Shown here: positions 8,485-15,044 of the stretch, in pieces
Position numbering within the stretch: position 1 is the first letter of the stretch
Layout of the letters: the number at the start of each line of letters is the position of its first letter
From: Rummeliibacillus pycnus_A
GTDB lineage: Bacteria; Bacillota; Bacilli; Bacillales_A; Planococcaceae
Length of the DNA stretch: 64,000 nt
NCBI RefSeq assembly: GCF_044359855.1
Contig: NZ_CP132291.1
Coordinates: 2,728,001-2,792,000 of the forward strand
Direction: 5' to 3'
Notes under the pieces: model-generated
The model's database searches: none
Seen by the model: only the letters and a program-made list of their open reading frames with translations
Told to the model about the DNA's origin: nothing
Program-made: the position numbers and the translations under genes

Positions 8485-9780
8485 TTAGCGCCCCCTAAAC
8501 GGAATCTCAATTTCTTGTATAAACCACTCATCTTCGATTCGTGTGTTCATGATCACTTGTGGATATCTTTCTAAAATATATTTAACATTAGATAAACCAA
8601 TTCCGCGATCCTTTCCTTTTGTGGAAAAGGATTCATTGTAAATATCCTTTAAATTAGTGATTTCTTCTCCCATTGTATTCCGAATAATGATGATTATTGA
8701 ATCTGTTCGTGTTTTAAAGAAAGCAAGATTAATCACTCCCGATTCTACCAACTTGTTTGCTTCAATGGAATTATCTATTAGAATACCCATAATTCGAGTT
8801 AAATCAATAATATTCATATAAATGCTATTAATTGTTTCGGGTATTTCGATACTGATTTTAATACCTAGCTCATCCGCCTGTAGAGCTTTAGTAGCTATAA
8901 GCCCTTTTAATCCAAGTAGTTTTAAATTCTCCAAATTGCCTAATACTTTATTGTTAAAAGAAGCATTTGCCTCGGTTTTTAAGATATGTTGTTCAAAATA
9001 TTTTTTTAGATCATCTAGATTATTGTTATCTAAATAGCCTTTCATCGTAAGTAAAATATTGGCATAATCGTGACGGAACTTCTGCATATCGCGATTGACA
9101 TGCTCAAGCTCTTCTACATACATTTTAAATTGTTCATTTTCTATCATGTTTTGCTTCACTTGGTTCTCCTTTTTTATGTTGTATAAAAGTAAAGCGAATA
9201 AAAAAAGCATTAAAAGAAAATAGCCTATTTGAATCGCTAAGTTAATTTTTACTAATTCTATTGCATCTTTATTACCAGGAATAAAAACATTTAAATAAAG
9301 AACTATAACCGTTATGCTAGAAATCAAAAAGATAGAAACTTGTGCAATTAGTGGAATATCTAAACGAGCCCACATTTTCATAATAATAATCTGTTTATAG
9401 CCGTAAACAAATATAGAGAAAAAAATAATAAAAAGAGCATAATGCAAAGGTAAATACATAATACCTTTTGGAATTAGAGAATTCTCAAGAAGCTGTGTAA
9501 GTTGGTCTGCTAACATACCTATAAAAAATATAGTACATATATCTAACAACGTTCGAATATTTTTTGAAATTATATAAAAAAAGACTCCCGTAAATAGAAA
9601 AAGAATTATTATACCTAACCAATCTACAAGGAATAAATAAACAAAACTAGATGGTAAAATAATGCATCCAATAATTGCTAAGATCAATTTAATATTTAAT
9701 CGGATGTTCAATGTATAGATTAAAGCAATAAAAATCGAACTATATTCAATAAAAGCAGAAAATAAAAAGTTCTTCGTCAA
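8485..9780 (-). CDS. agrC: AgrC-like sensor histidine kinase (GHKL)
   Basis: This is the membrane receptor kinase for the autoinducing peptide. It has about six membrane segments in residues 5-200, a coiled linker and a cytoplasmic kinase core. The phospho-acceptor His is H237 in KFRHDYAN, the N-box is GILIDNSIEA near residue 340, and the G-box is DRGIGLSNVKYIL. This is the standard AgrC/ComD layout (GHKL ATPase). The start is TTG at 9780, with AAGAAGGG six bases upstream. It lies 13 bases downstream of agrD in the same operon. Ligand specificity should match the CTLFF ring predicted in AgrD. Confidence 0.87.
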   Translation of the reverse strand: MTKNFLFSAFIEYSSIFIALIYTLNIRLNIKLILAIIGCIILPSSFVYLFLVDWLGIIILFLFTGVFFYIISKNIRTLLDICTIFFIGMLADQLTQLLENSLIPKGIMYLPLHYALFIIFFSIFVYGYKQIIIMKMWARLDIPLIAQVSIFLISSITVIVLYLNVFIPGNKDAIELVKINLAIQIGYFLLMLFLFALLLYNIKKENQVKQNMIENEQFKMYVEELEHVNRDMQKFRHDYANILLTMKGYLDNNNLDDLKKYFEQHILKTEANASFNNKVLGNLENLKLLGLKGLIATKALQADELGIKISIEIPETINSIYMNIIDLTRIMGILIDNSIEANKLVESGVINLAFFKTRTDSIIIIIRNTMGEEITNLKDIYNESFSTKGKDRGIGLSNVKYILERYPQVIMNTRIEDEWFIQEIEIPFRGR

Positions 9781-9793
9781 TTAAAACCCTTCT

Positions 9794-9976
9794 TCATTTA
9801 GAATTATTTTTTTTAAAGGGGTGGTTTTTTTGTAGTTCTTTAGGAATTTCTTCTTCATGAAAAAACAATGTACAAGAATTTACAACAGCTTGGGTTCCTA
9901 CAAATAAGGCAACACTTGATAATCTAGAAAGAACATAGTTGTTAAAGGATCGTATTACTTTATAAATTAGATTCAT
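9794..9976 (-). CDS. agrD: AgrD-like cyclic autoinducing-peptide precursor
   Basis: This is the precursor of a thiolactone autoinducing peptide, cut and cyclised by AgrB. Its 60 residues have the three AgrD parts: an amphipathic N-terminal helix (about 1-28), the peptide core around C35 (VVNSCTLFF), and an acidic tail HEEEIPKELQ that matches the conserved recognition tail of AgrD proteins. By analogy the ring is C35-T-L-F-F39, with cleavage before H40; the exact N-terminal tail is not predictable. AGGGGG lies eight bases before the ATG, inside the end of agrB (17-base overlap). The C-terminal extension after the tail (NHPFKKNNSK) is longer than in most AgrD. Confidence 0.85.
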   Translation of the reverse strand: MNLIYKVIRSFNNYVLSRLSSVALFVGTQAVVNSCTLFFHEEEIPKELQKNHPFKKNNSK

Positions 9977-10535
9977 GTGTTTTTCCCCCTAATATTATTT
10001 GAATTAGAATAGCTAAGCCTTGAATGAATAAACCTTGAACCACAAATATTTGAAAATCTATAGGCAAAATTTTTATAAAAATGATTACCACAAACAATCG
10101 TATTCGTGCATGCTTTTTTAAATAATTGTGATGTTCTTCATTAACAATACGATGTTTCAAAGTTTCAACAGGTGCGTATGCAAAAATTATGTATACGGAG
10201 AAAATACTAATACCCCAAATTAGCCACTGTGGTATTTGAAACACAACAAAAAATGCAGATAAAAATGGAAATGCAATAATACTCCAGAGTATACAAGTAA
10301 AAGTAGTAGAAAAGTGATACCCGAAGCACTTTTTCCGGAGTAAATAGAATGTTAGATGTGCAATAAGGGTTGGAACTATACAGTTTAGTACTAAAGCAAT
10401 TCCATAAATAATAATAGTTTTATATACATTAGATAAAATTATTTGCATGCCAAATCTTATTTTCGCTTGATCTAGCTGTGTATAATTCTTTTGCTTTATG
10501 AGTGTACTAATAATAGCTGATTCAATTCCAAGCAT
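9960..10535 (-). CDS. agrB: AgrB-like peptide-processing membrane protease
   Basis: This is an integral membrane cysteine endopeptidase that cuts the AgrD tail and forms the thiolactone. It has about six hydrophobic segments over 191 residues, the usual length. The catalytic pair of the family is present as H74 and C81 (GYHFSTTFTC, the H-x6-C spacing). It is the first gene of the agrBDCA order. GTGAGGATGA precedes the ATG. A direct repeat (AATATTGTT twice, 11-bp period) lies just upstream and is a candidate regulator site. Confidence 0.87.
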   Translation of the reverse strand: MLGIESAIISTLIKQKNYTQLDQAKIRFGMQIILSNVYKTIIIYGIALVLNCIVPTLIAHLTFYLLRKKCFGYHFSTTFTCILWSIIAFPFLSAFFVVFQIPQWLIWGISIFSVYIIFAYAPVETLKHRIVNEEHHNYLKKHARIRLFVVIIFIKILPIDFQIFVVQGLFIQGLAILIQIILGGKTHESNL

Positions 10536-10549
10536 TTATATCATCCTCA

Positions 10550-10660
10550 CATTCAACAATATTTTAACAATATTTTAGTTATTTTGATATATATGATCAT
10601 TAACGTCGGGAAATCAGTCTTGAACGTAGAAAAAATACACTAAGTAATTTCCGACATAAA
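10550..10660. promoter_or_regulatory. Divergent agrB / peptide-gene control region
   Basis: AACAATATTTT occurs twice in tandem near 10556-10579, at the agrB side. GTCGGGAAAT near 10605 and ATTTCCGAC near 10648 form an imperfect inverted repeat around the middle. AgrA-type LytTR proteins bind direct repeats, so the first pair is a candidate site. I could not place confident -35/-10 boxes. Confidence 0.35.
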
Positions 10661-10684
10661 AAGAGCCGAATTTTTAAAGTAGCG

Positions 10685-10918
10685 ATGGATAAAATCGGTC
10701 AAAAAGCATGGGATAAAATGGTGAAAACTATCGAAGAAAACTTTGGTACTAAGTTGGTGGTTCTTCATTGGGAAGGAATGAACAAGGTAATTAACGTAAT
10801 ATCAGATTCAAGTACAACAATTACTGATGCATTAACTGATTTCCTTTGTGATTATGCAGGGTTTAATAGGGTGTTTGCAGAAATAGTAGCTAGAGCCTTT
10901 GTAACTGTTGTACTATAA
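10685..10918 (+). CDS. Unknown 77-aa peptide divergent from agr
   Basis: I do not recognise this gene. The product begins with a charged helix (MDKIGQKAWDKMVKTIEENFG) and ends with a hydrophobic stretch (FAEIVARAFVTVVL); there is one Cys and no classical signal peptide. The ribosome site before the ATG is poor. The frame stays open upstream to 10604 without a usable start, so the N-terminus may be longer or the gene may be decaying. A terminator follows at once, so it is a single-gene unit. Its place directly opposite agrB recalls the agr-controlled RNAIII/delta-toxin unit of staphylococci and class II bacteriocin genes beside peptide-sensing loci. That role is inference. Confidence 0.55.
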   Translation: MDKIGQKAWDKMVKTIEENFGTKLVVLHWEGMNKVINVISDSSTTITDALTDFLCDYAGFNRVFAEIVARAFVTVVL

Positions 10919-10920
10919 AT

Positions 10921-10953
10921 AAAAAAAGAGTTCCTTTGAGCTCTCTTTTTGTT
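10921..10953 (+). terminator. Terminator of the divergent peptide gene
   Basis: AAAAAGAG pairs with CTCTTTTT around a short loop, with a T-run, directly after the stop codon. Confidence 0.75.
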
Positions 10954-11100
10954 TATAAAAATGATAAACGAAAATATTTTGGCTATTTATTAAGATATAA
11001 GGTAAACTTCCTCGAAAAAATCCAACAAAATGCAGCAGTTTTTTTGTAATGCTATCATCAATATTTGAATAAGGGAGTATATTTTTCAGAGGTGTTTAAA

Positions 11101-11301
11101 ATGAATAGAGAAAACAATCATAAAGATACGATTAAAATGAGTGCAAAAAAGAAATTATTGTTAGGGATTATATTAGCTTTGATGATTATTATCGTTGTTC
11201 TTTATGTGATTTTGGGTATTGAATCTAAATGGATACAGATTTTGGAGCTATTTATCGTTTTTCTTTGGGGAGTATTTTTTTTAAAAGAATTCAAAAGTTA
11301 A
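11101..11301 (+). CDS. Small two-helix membrane protein
   Basis: The 66-aa product has a charged N-terminus (about 18 residues), then two hydrophobic segments (about 19-40 and 44-62), and ends KEFKS. The ATG at 11101 has AGAGGTG seven bases upstream; an in-frame TTG at 11065 lacks a site. No family is recognised. Small two-helix proteins next to peptide genes are often immunity proteins, but a terminator separates it from the peptide gene, so it must have its own promoter. Confidence 0.6.
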   Translation: MNRENNHKDTIKMSAKKKLLLGIILALMIIIVVLYVILGIESKWIQILELFIVFLWGVFFLKEFKS

Positions 11302-11302
11302 T

Positions 11303-11470
11303 TAAAATATTTTAATCGGATTTACTTGTTCGAGGAATACAAACATTGATTCCTGGAATGCCTGACATGAGCCAACTGCGTTGTTTGTCCCACACGGTTC
11401 GTTCTCGAGCTTTATGCAAGGCATGTTTGTTTGAATCAATAAAGTAAAATATTCTTTAAAAGAAATCATA
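11303..11470 (-). pseudogene. Possible decayed gene fragment
   Basis: Two overlapping minus-strand frames are open. One reads ...KARERTVWDKQRSWLM and ends TSKSD; the other is a 50-codon frame ending VNPIKIF. Neither has a ribosome site or a recognised family. The base composition is more GC-rich than the flanks. It is best read as the remnant of a gene end. Confidence 0.3.
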
Positions 11471-11474
11471 ATCA

Positions 11475-11540
11475 AATTTAATAGCGCAAAAAAAGACTGT
11501 AAACAAACTTATTCTTAAGAGTTTGTCTACAGTCTTTTGT
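11475..11540. terminator. Bidirectional terminator downstream of katA
   Basis: AAAAGACTGTAAACAAACT pairs with AGAGTTTGTCTACAGTCTTTT around a 7-base loop, with A/T runs on both sides. It ends katA on the minus strand. Confidence 0.8.
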
Positions 11541-11574
11541 GGATATTTTGTCGAATTGTGTTTAATTGAGAATA

Positions 11575-13059
11575 TTAGTGGTATTGAACTTCTTTCAGTA
11601 CATCGATATTGTTGATCTCGATACCCATTGCTTTTGCAACGCCTTTACCATATTTAGGATCTGCTTTATAGCAGTGGATAATATGGCGTTCTTTAATGAA
11701 GTATTCAACGCCTTCCATGTTACGAGCGGTGTTTTCAAATAAACGTTGTTGTTCATCTTCGTTCATGATGTTGAATAATTTACCTGGTTGTTCAAAGTAA
11801 TTATCATCATCTTCTCGGAAGTCGTAAATATCTGTTGGGCCTGCTTCTTCAGCTGGGTTTTTGTACTCAGATTGTTCTTTCCATTCACCATAGCTATTTG
11901 GCTCGTAGTGTAATGTGCTACCTAAGTTGCCATCTGTACGCATTGCACCATCGCGGTGGAAGTTGTGTACTGGGCATTTTGGAGCGTTTACTGGAATTAA
12001 GTTGTGGTTTACACCTAAACGATAACGTTCTGCATCAGCGTATGCGAACAAACGAGCTTGTAACATACGGTCTGGAGAGAAGCTAATACCAGGAACTACG
12101 TTTGAAGGAGCAAATGCTGCTTGTTCAACTTCAGCGAAGTAGTTAGCTGGGTTACGGTTTAATTCGAATTCACCAACTGGAATTAGTGGGAAGTCTTTTT
12201 TATACCAAACTTTAGTTAAATCAAATGGATTGTATGGGAGATTTTGGGCTTGTTCGTCAGTCATCACTTGGATTGACATAGTCCATTTAGGGAAATCCCC
12301 TTTTTCGATTGATTCGTAAAGGTCACGTTGTGAAGATTCACGATCTTTTGCTACAACTCCTTCTGCTTCTTCATCAGTAAGATTTTGGATGCCTTGTTGA
12401 GTTGTGAAGTGGAATTTCACATAAACGCGTTCGTTATTAGCATTAATCATTGAATAAGTGTGAGAACCAAAACCGTGCATATGACGGTAGTCAGTTGGGA
12501 TACCACGGTCGCCCATGACATAAGTTATTTGGTGTAATGCTTCAGGAAGATTGGTCCAGAAATCCCAGTTATTATTTGCAGAACGCATGTTAGTACGTGG
12601 GTCACGTTTAACAGCGTGGTTTAAGTCAGGGAAATGCATTGCATCACGGAAGAAGAATACGGGTGTGTTGTTGCCAACCAAATCCCAGTTACCTTGTTCT
12701 GTGTAGAATTTTAATGCAAAACCGCGGATATCACGTTCAGCATCAGCAGCACCACGTTCACCAGCTACAGTAGAGAAACGAGCGAACATTTCTGTTTTCT
12801 TACCAACTTCAGAGAAGATTGCTGCTTTTGTATATTTTGTAATGTCATGAGTTACGGTGAAAGTACCGAATGCACCTGAACCTTTTGCGTGCATACGACG
12901 TTCTGGAATTACTTCACGGTTGAAGTTTGCTAACTTTTCAATCAACCAAACATCTTGTAGTAACACTGGACCACGAACACCAGCAGTCATAGAGTTTGTA
13001 TTACTTACGACAGGAGCACCAGCGGCAGTAGTTAACTTTTTGTTGTTATCATTTGTCAT
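11575..13059 (-). CDS. katA: Heme catalase KatA
   Basis: It breaks hydrogen peroxide into water and oxygen in the cytoplasm. The 494-residue length fits the small-subunit (clade 3) catalases. The distal His is H57 in RRMHAKGSGAFG, the distal Asn lies in WDLVGNNTPVFFFRD, and the heme-ligand Tyr is in the RLFAYADAERYRLG signature. AGGGGG lies nine bases before the ATG. A PerR-like box lies 77 bases upstream, as expected for peroxide-induced catalases of Bacillales. It is a single gene with a strong terminator. Confidence 0.95.
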   Translation of the reverse strand: MTNDNNKKLTTAAGAPVVSNTNSMTAGVRGPVLLQDVWLIEKLANFNREVIPERRMHAKGSGAFGTFTVTHDITKYTKAAIFSEVGKKTEMFARFSTVAGERGAADAERDIRGFALKFYTEQGNWDLVGNNTPVFFFRDAMHFPDLNHAVKRDPRTNMRSANNNWDFWTNLPEALHQITYVMGDRGIPTDYRHMHGFGSHTYSMINANNERVYVKFHFTTQQGIQNLTDEEAEGVVAKDRESSQRDLYESIEKGDFPKWTMSIQVMTDEQAQNLPYNPFDLTKVWYKKDFPLIPVGEFELNRNPANYFAEVEQAAFAPSNVVPGISFSPDRMLQARLFAYADAERYRLGVNHNLIPVNAPKCPVHNFHRDGAMRTDGNLGSTLHYEPNSYGEWKEQSEYKNPAEEAGPTDIYDFREDDDNYFEQPGKLFNIMNEDEQQRLFENTARNMEGVEYFIKERHIIHCYKADPKYGKGVAKAMGIEINNIDVLKEVQYH

Positions 13060-13135
13060 GAAATTATTCCCCCTATAAAATTCTTAGAATTACCTCTTCG
13101 AAAATAACTATAACAGATATAAAATTGAAAGTAAA

Positions 13136-13150
13136 TTATAATGATTCTTT
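13136..13150 (-). promoter_or_regulatory. PerR-like box upstream of katA
   Basis: TTATAATGATTCTTT matches the left half and spacer of the PerR consensus TTATAATNATTATAA (partial right half). The distance to the katA start suits a repressor site. Confidence 0.45.
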
Positions 13151-13384
13151 TTAAGTAATTTATATTTTAAAGAAAGAAGTATAAAGTGTTGATCAATTAA
13201 CGTATTATAATAAAAGCATTTGCTACCTGTTTGAGATAAGCATAAGGAAAAATGAAAGCCAGCTGATTGTACATACTTATTGCGTTTTGAATGTTAAAAA
13301 AAGTACCGAGATATAGTGTGTAGAGAATGAAGATTATTTGATTTATTTTCTTGTTAACTAAAAAGTTAAATGATTAATTGCACA

Positions 13385-13399
13385 TTATAATAATTACTA
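13385..13399. promoter_or_regulatory. Second, stronger PerR/Fur-like box
   Basis: TTATAATAATTACTA matches the PerR consensus at about 13 of 15 positions. It lies about 330 bases from katA and 220 bases from the efflux leader ORF, so which gene it serves is unclear. Confidence 0.4.
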
Positions 13400-13532
13400 T
13401 TATCAACATAATGGTGTTAATAAAGTTAAATGAAAATCATATCAACTATAATGAACTCTAACAATCTTTGGGAACCATCATTTTGAATTTACTTATTTAT
13501 GGATAAATAACAAATTTACGGAAAGAGAAATT

Positions 13533-13582
13533 GGTTAGCGACAAAGCTTTTATGCCCCCTGCAATAGACCATTAAGCTAACT
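13533..13582 (+). promoter_or_regulatory. Leader hairpin upstream of the efflux gene
   Basis: GTTAGC (13534-13539) pairs with GCTAAC (13576-13581), closing a loop of 36 bases. It sits just before the ribosome site of the leader ORF. I do not recognise it as a known riboswitch. Confidence 0.4.
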
Positions 13583-13604
13583 ACAAAAGGAGAGTAGCGA
13601 ACAG

Positions 13605-13622
13605 ATGAATTGTCCAATATAA
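13605..13622 (+). CDS. Five-codon leader peptide MNCPI
   Basis: The ORF reads ATG AAT TGT CCA ATA TAA, with AAAGGAGAG ten bases upstream. It stops three bases before a hairpin that covers the ribosome site of the MFS efflux gene. This is the layout of antibiotic-inducible translational attenuators (erm, cat): a ribosome stalled on the leader would open the hairpin. Its role is inferred from position and structure, not from similarity. Confidence 0.6.
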   Translation: MNCPI

Positions 13623-13669
13623 AATTCCCCTAAAACAACTTAAGAATGACATGTTTTAATAGGGGGATT
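13623..13669 (+). promoter_or_regulatory. RBS-sequestering hairpin of the MFS efflux gene
   Basis: Bases 13623-13637 (including TTCCCCTA and AAACA) pair with 13652-13669 (including TGTTT and TAGGGGGA), with a 3-base bulge. The right arm contains the AGGGGG ribosome site of the ATG at 13673. The left arm begins one base after the leader stop codon. Confidence 0.65.
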
Positions 13670-13672
13670 AAC

Positions 13673-14869
13673 ATGTGGTTTAATCGTAATTTCTATTTGT
13701 TATTAATTGGTCAGTCGATTGCTAATTTAGGCGACTCTTTTTATATCATTTGTATTATTAGCACGCTATACAAGCTAACTGGATCTGCAATGGCAAGTGC
13801 ATTTGTGCCATTTACTATTACTATGTCTATGTTTGTATCGAGTATTTTATCTCCACTTGCTATGAGTAAATGGTCATTAAAATCTTTGTTAGTTAGTTCA
13901 CAGATTGGAAAGACAAACTTATTGTTAGTCTTAAGTCTGTTTATCGTTTTTTTCATCAATGAAGAAAATTTCTTTTCTATTTTCATAGTAGTAGCAGGTA
14001 TTGCATTACTTGATGGTTGTGCAAATCCCATTATGTATTCGTTACTACCTCATTATGTAGAGGAAAGTCAACTGGTGAGGGCTAATAGTATAGTAGACTC
14101 TGTTTCACAAACAATACAAATTGCATCTTGGCTTTTCGGAAGTTTACTTTTAATTTGGATGGGTACCAATGCTTTTGTCTTACTCGTCGCAATTTTATTT
14201 ATTATTTCTTCTATAATGTTTGGTTGTTTAACAACTATTAATAATCAAGAAAATCAAGAGAAAAAAAGCATGCGCACGAGCTTAACGCAAGGCTGGAAAA
14301 TCATTCAGAAAACACCGCTTTTAAAAGTGCAGCTAAGTATAGAAGTACTAGAAACAATGGCAAGTACCGTTTGGATTGCTTCGATACTCTATGTATTTGT
14401 AGAACAGGCATTACAGACTGGTCAAAAGTGGTGGGGCTTTATCAATGGCTCGTTTTTTATAGGTTTATTACTTGGTAGTTTATATGTTATGAAAAATGCT
14501 ACATTAGTGAATGACCGAAAATTTTTCTTCATCTTAATGGGTTCTATTATTACTACAGTCAGTACAATACTCTTCGGTTTAACAAGTGTGCCGATTGTTG
14601 CACTTGTTATGTCAGGATTGATGGGGATGTTTGGACAGTTAAAGAATATTCCGCAGGCTACAATTATTCAAAAATCTGTTCCGACAGAGGAACTACCAAC
14701 TGTCTATGCATCAATGGGTACCGCAACTTTAAGTATGTATGGCATCATGGCATTACTAGTTGGGGTTTTGGTAGACTGGATTGGCATTCGTATTGTATTT
14801 TTAGGATCTGGGTTAATATTGTTTGTGGGAATGATGGTCATCTTGAAAAATAAACAGCTATTTATATAG
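13673..14869 (+). CDS. MFS efflux transporter, Mef/MdfA-like drug exporter
   Basis: This is a proton-driven membrane exporter with about 12 hydrophobic segments and 398 residues. The N-terminal pattern FYLLLIGQSIANLGDSFY and the overall layout resemble the macrolide-efflux (Mef-like) branch of MFS. The start is the ATG at 13673, preceded by AGGGGG. An in-frame ATG at 13646 lies in the loop of the leader hairpin and has no ribosome site. The leader (short ORF plus hairpin) suggests induction by a ribosome-targeting drug, which fits macrolide, lincosamide or phenicol efflux. The actual substrate is unknown. It is a single gene followed by a terminator. Confidence 0.82.
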   Translation: MWFNRNFYLLLIGQSIANLGDSFYIICIISTLYKLTGSAMASAFVPFTITMSMFVSSILSPLAMSKWSLKSLLVSSQIGKTNLLLVLSLFIVFFINEENFFSIFIVVAGIALLDGCANPIMYSLLPHYVEESQLVRANSIVDSVSQTIQIASWLFGSLLLIWMGTNAFVLLVAILFIISSIMFGCLTTINNQENQEKKSMRTSLTQGWKIIQKTPLLKVQLSIEVLETMASTVWIASILYVFVEQALQTGQKWWGFINGSFFIGLLLGSLYVMKNATLVNDRKFFFILMGSIITTVSTILFGLTSVPIVALVMSGLMGMFGQLKNIPQATIIQKSVPTEELPTVYASMGTATLSMYGIMALLVGVLVDWIGIRIVFLGSGLILFVGMMVILKNKQLFI

Positions 14870-14874
14870 GTGAA

Positions 14875-14915
14875 TGGATGTCTGAAGTTTTTACTTTGGG
14901 CATCTTTTTATTTCT
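14875..14915 (+). terminator. Terminator of the MFS efflux gene
   Basis: GATGTCTGAAG pairs with CTTTGGGCATC (with G-U pairs) and is followed by a T-rich run. Confidence 0.65.
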
Positions 14916-15044
14916 AATTTTTTTAAGATGAACTTAAACAATAGAAGGCGTTTAAGGGATTCTTCATTTACAATAGAATTAGAGAATTATGTATTATAAT
15001 ACCAAATAATAATCACATTGGATGTTCATATAAAGAGGTGCTCT

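Noticed and set aside
13533..13582. Known riboswitch (preQ1, THF, Mn, purine) upstream of the efflux gene
   Set aside because: None of their conserved cores is present; the leader ORF plus RBS hairpin explains the region better.
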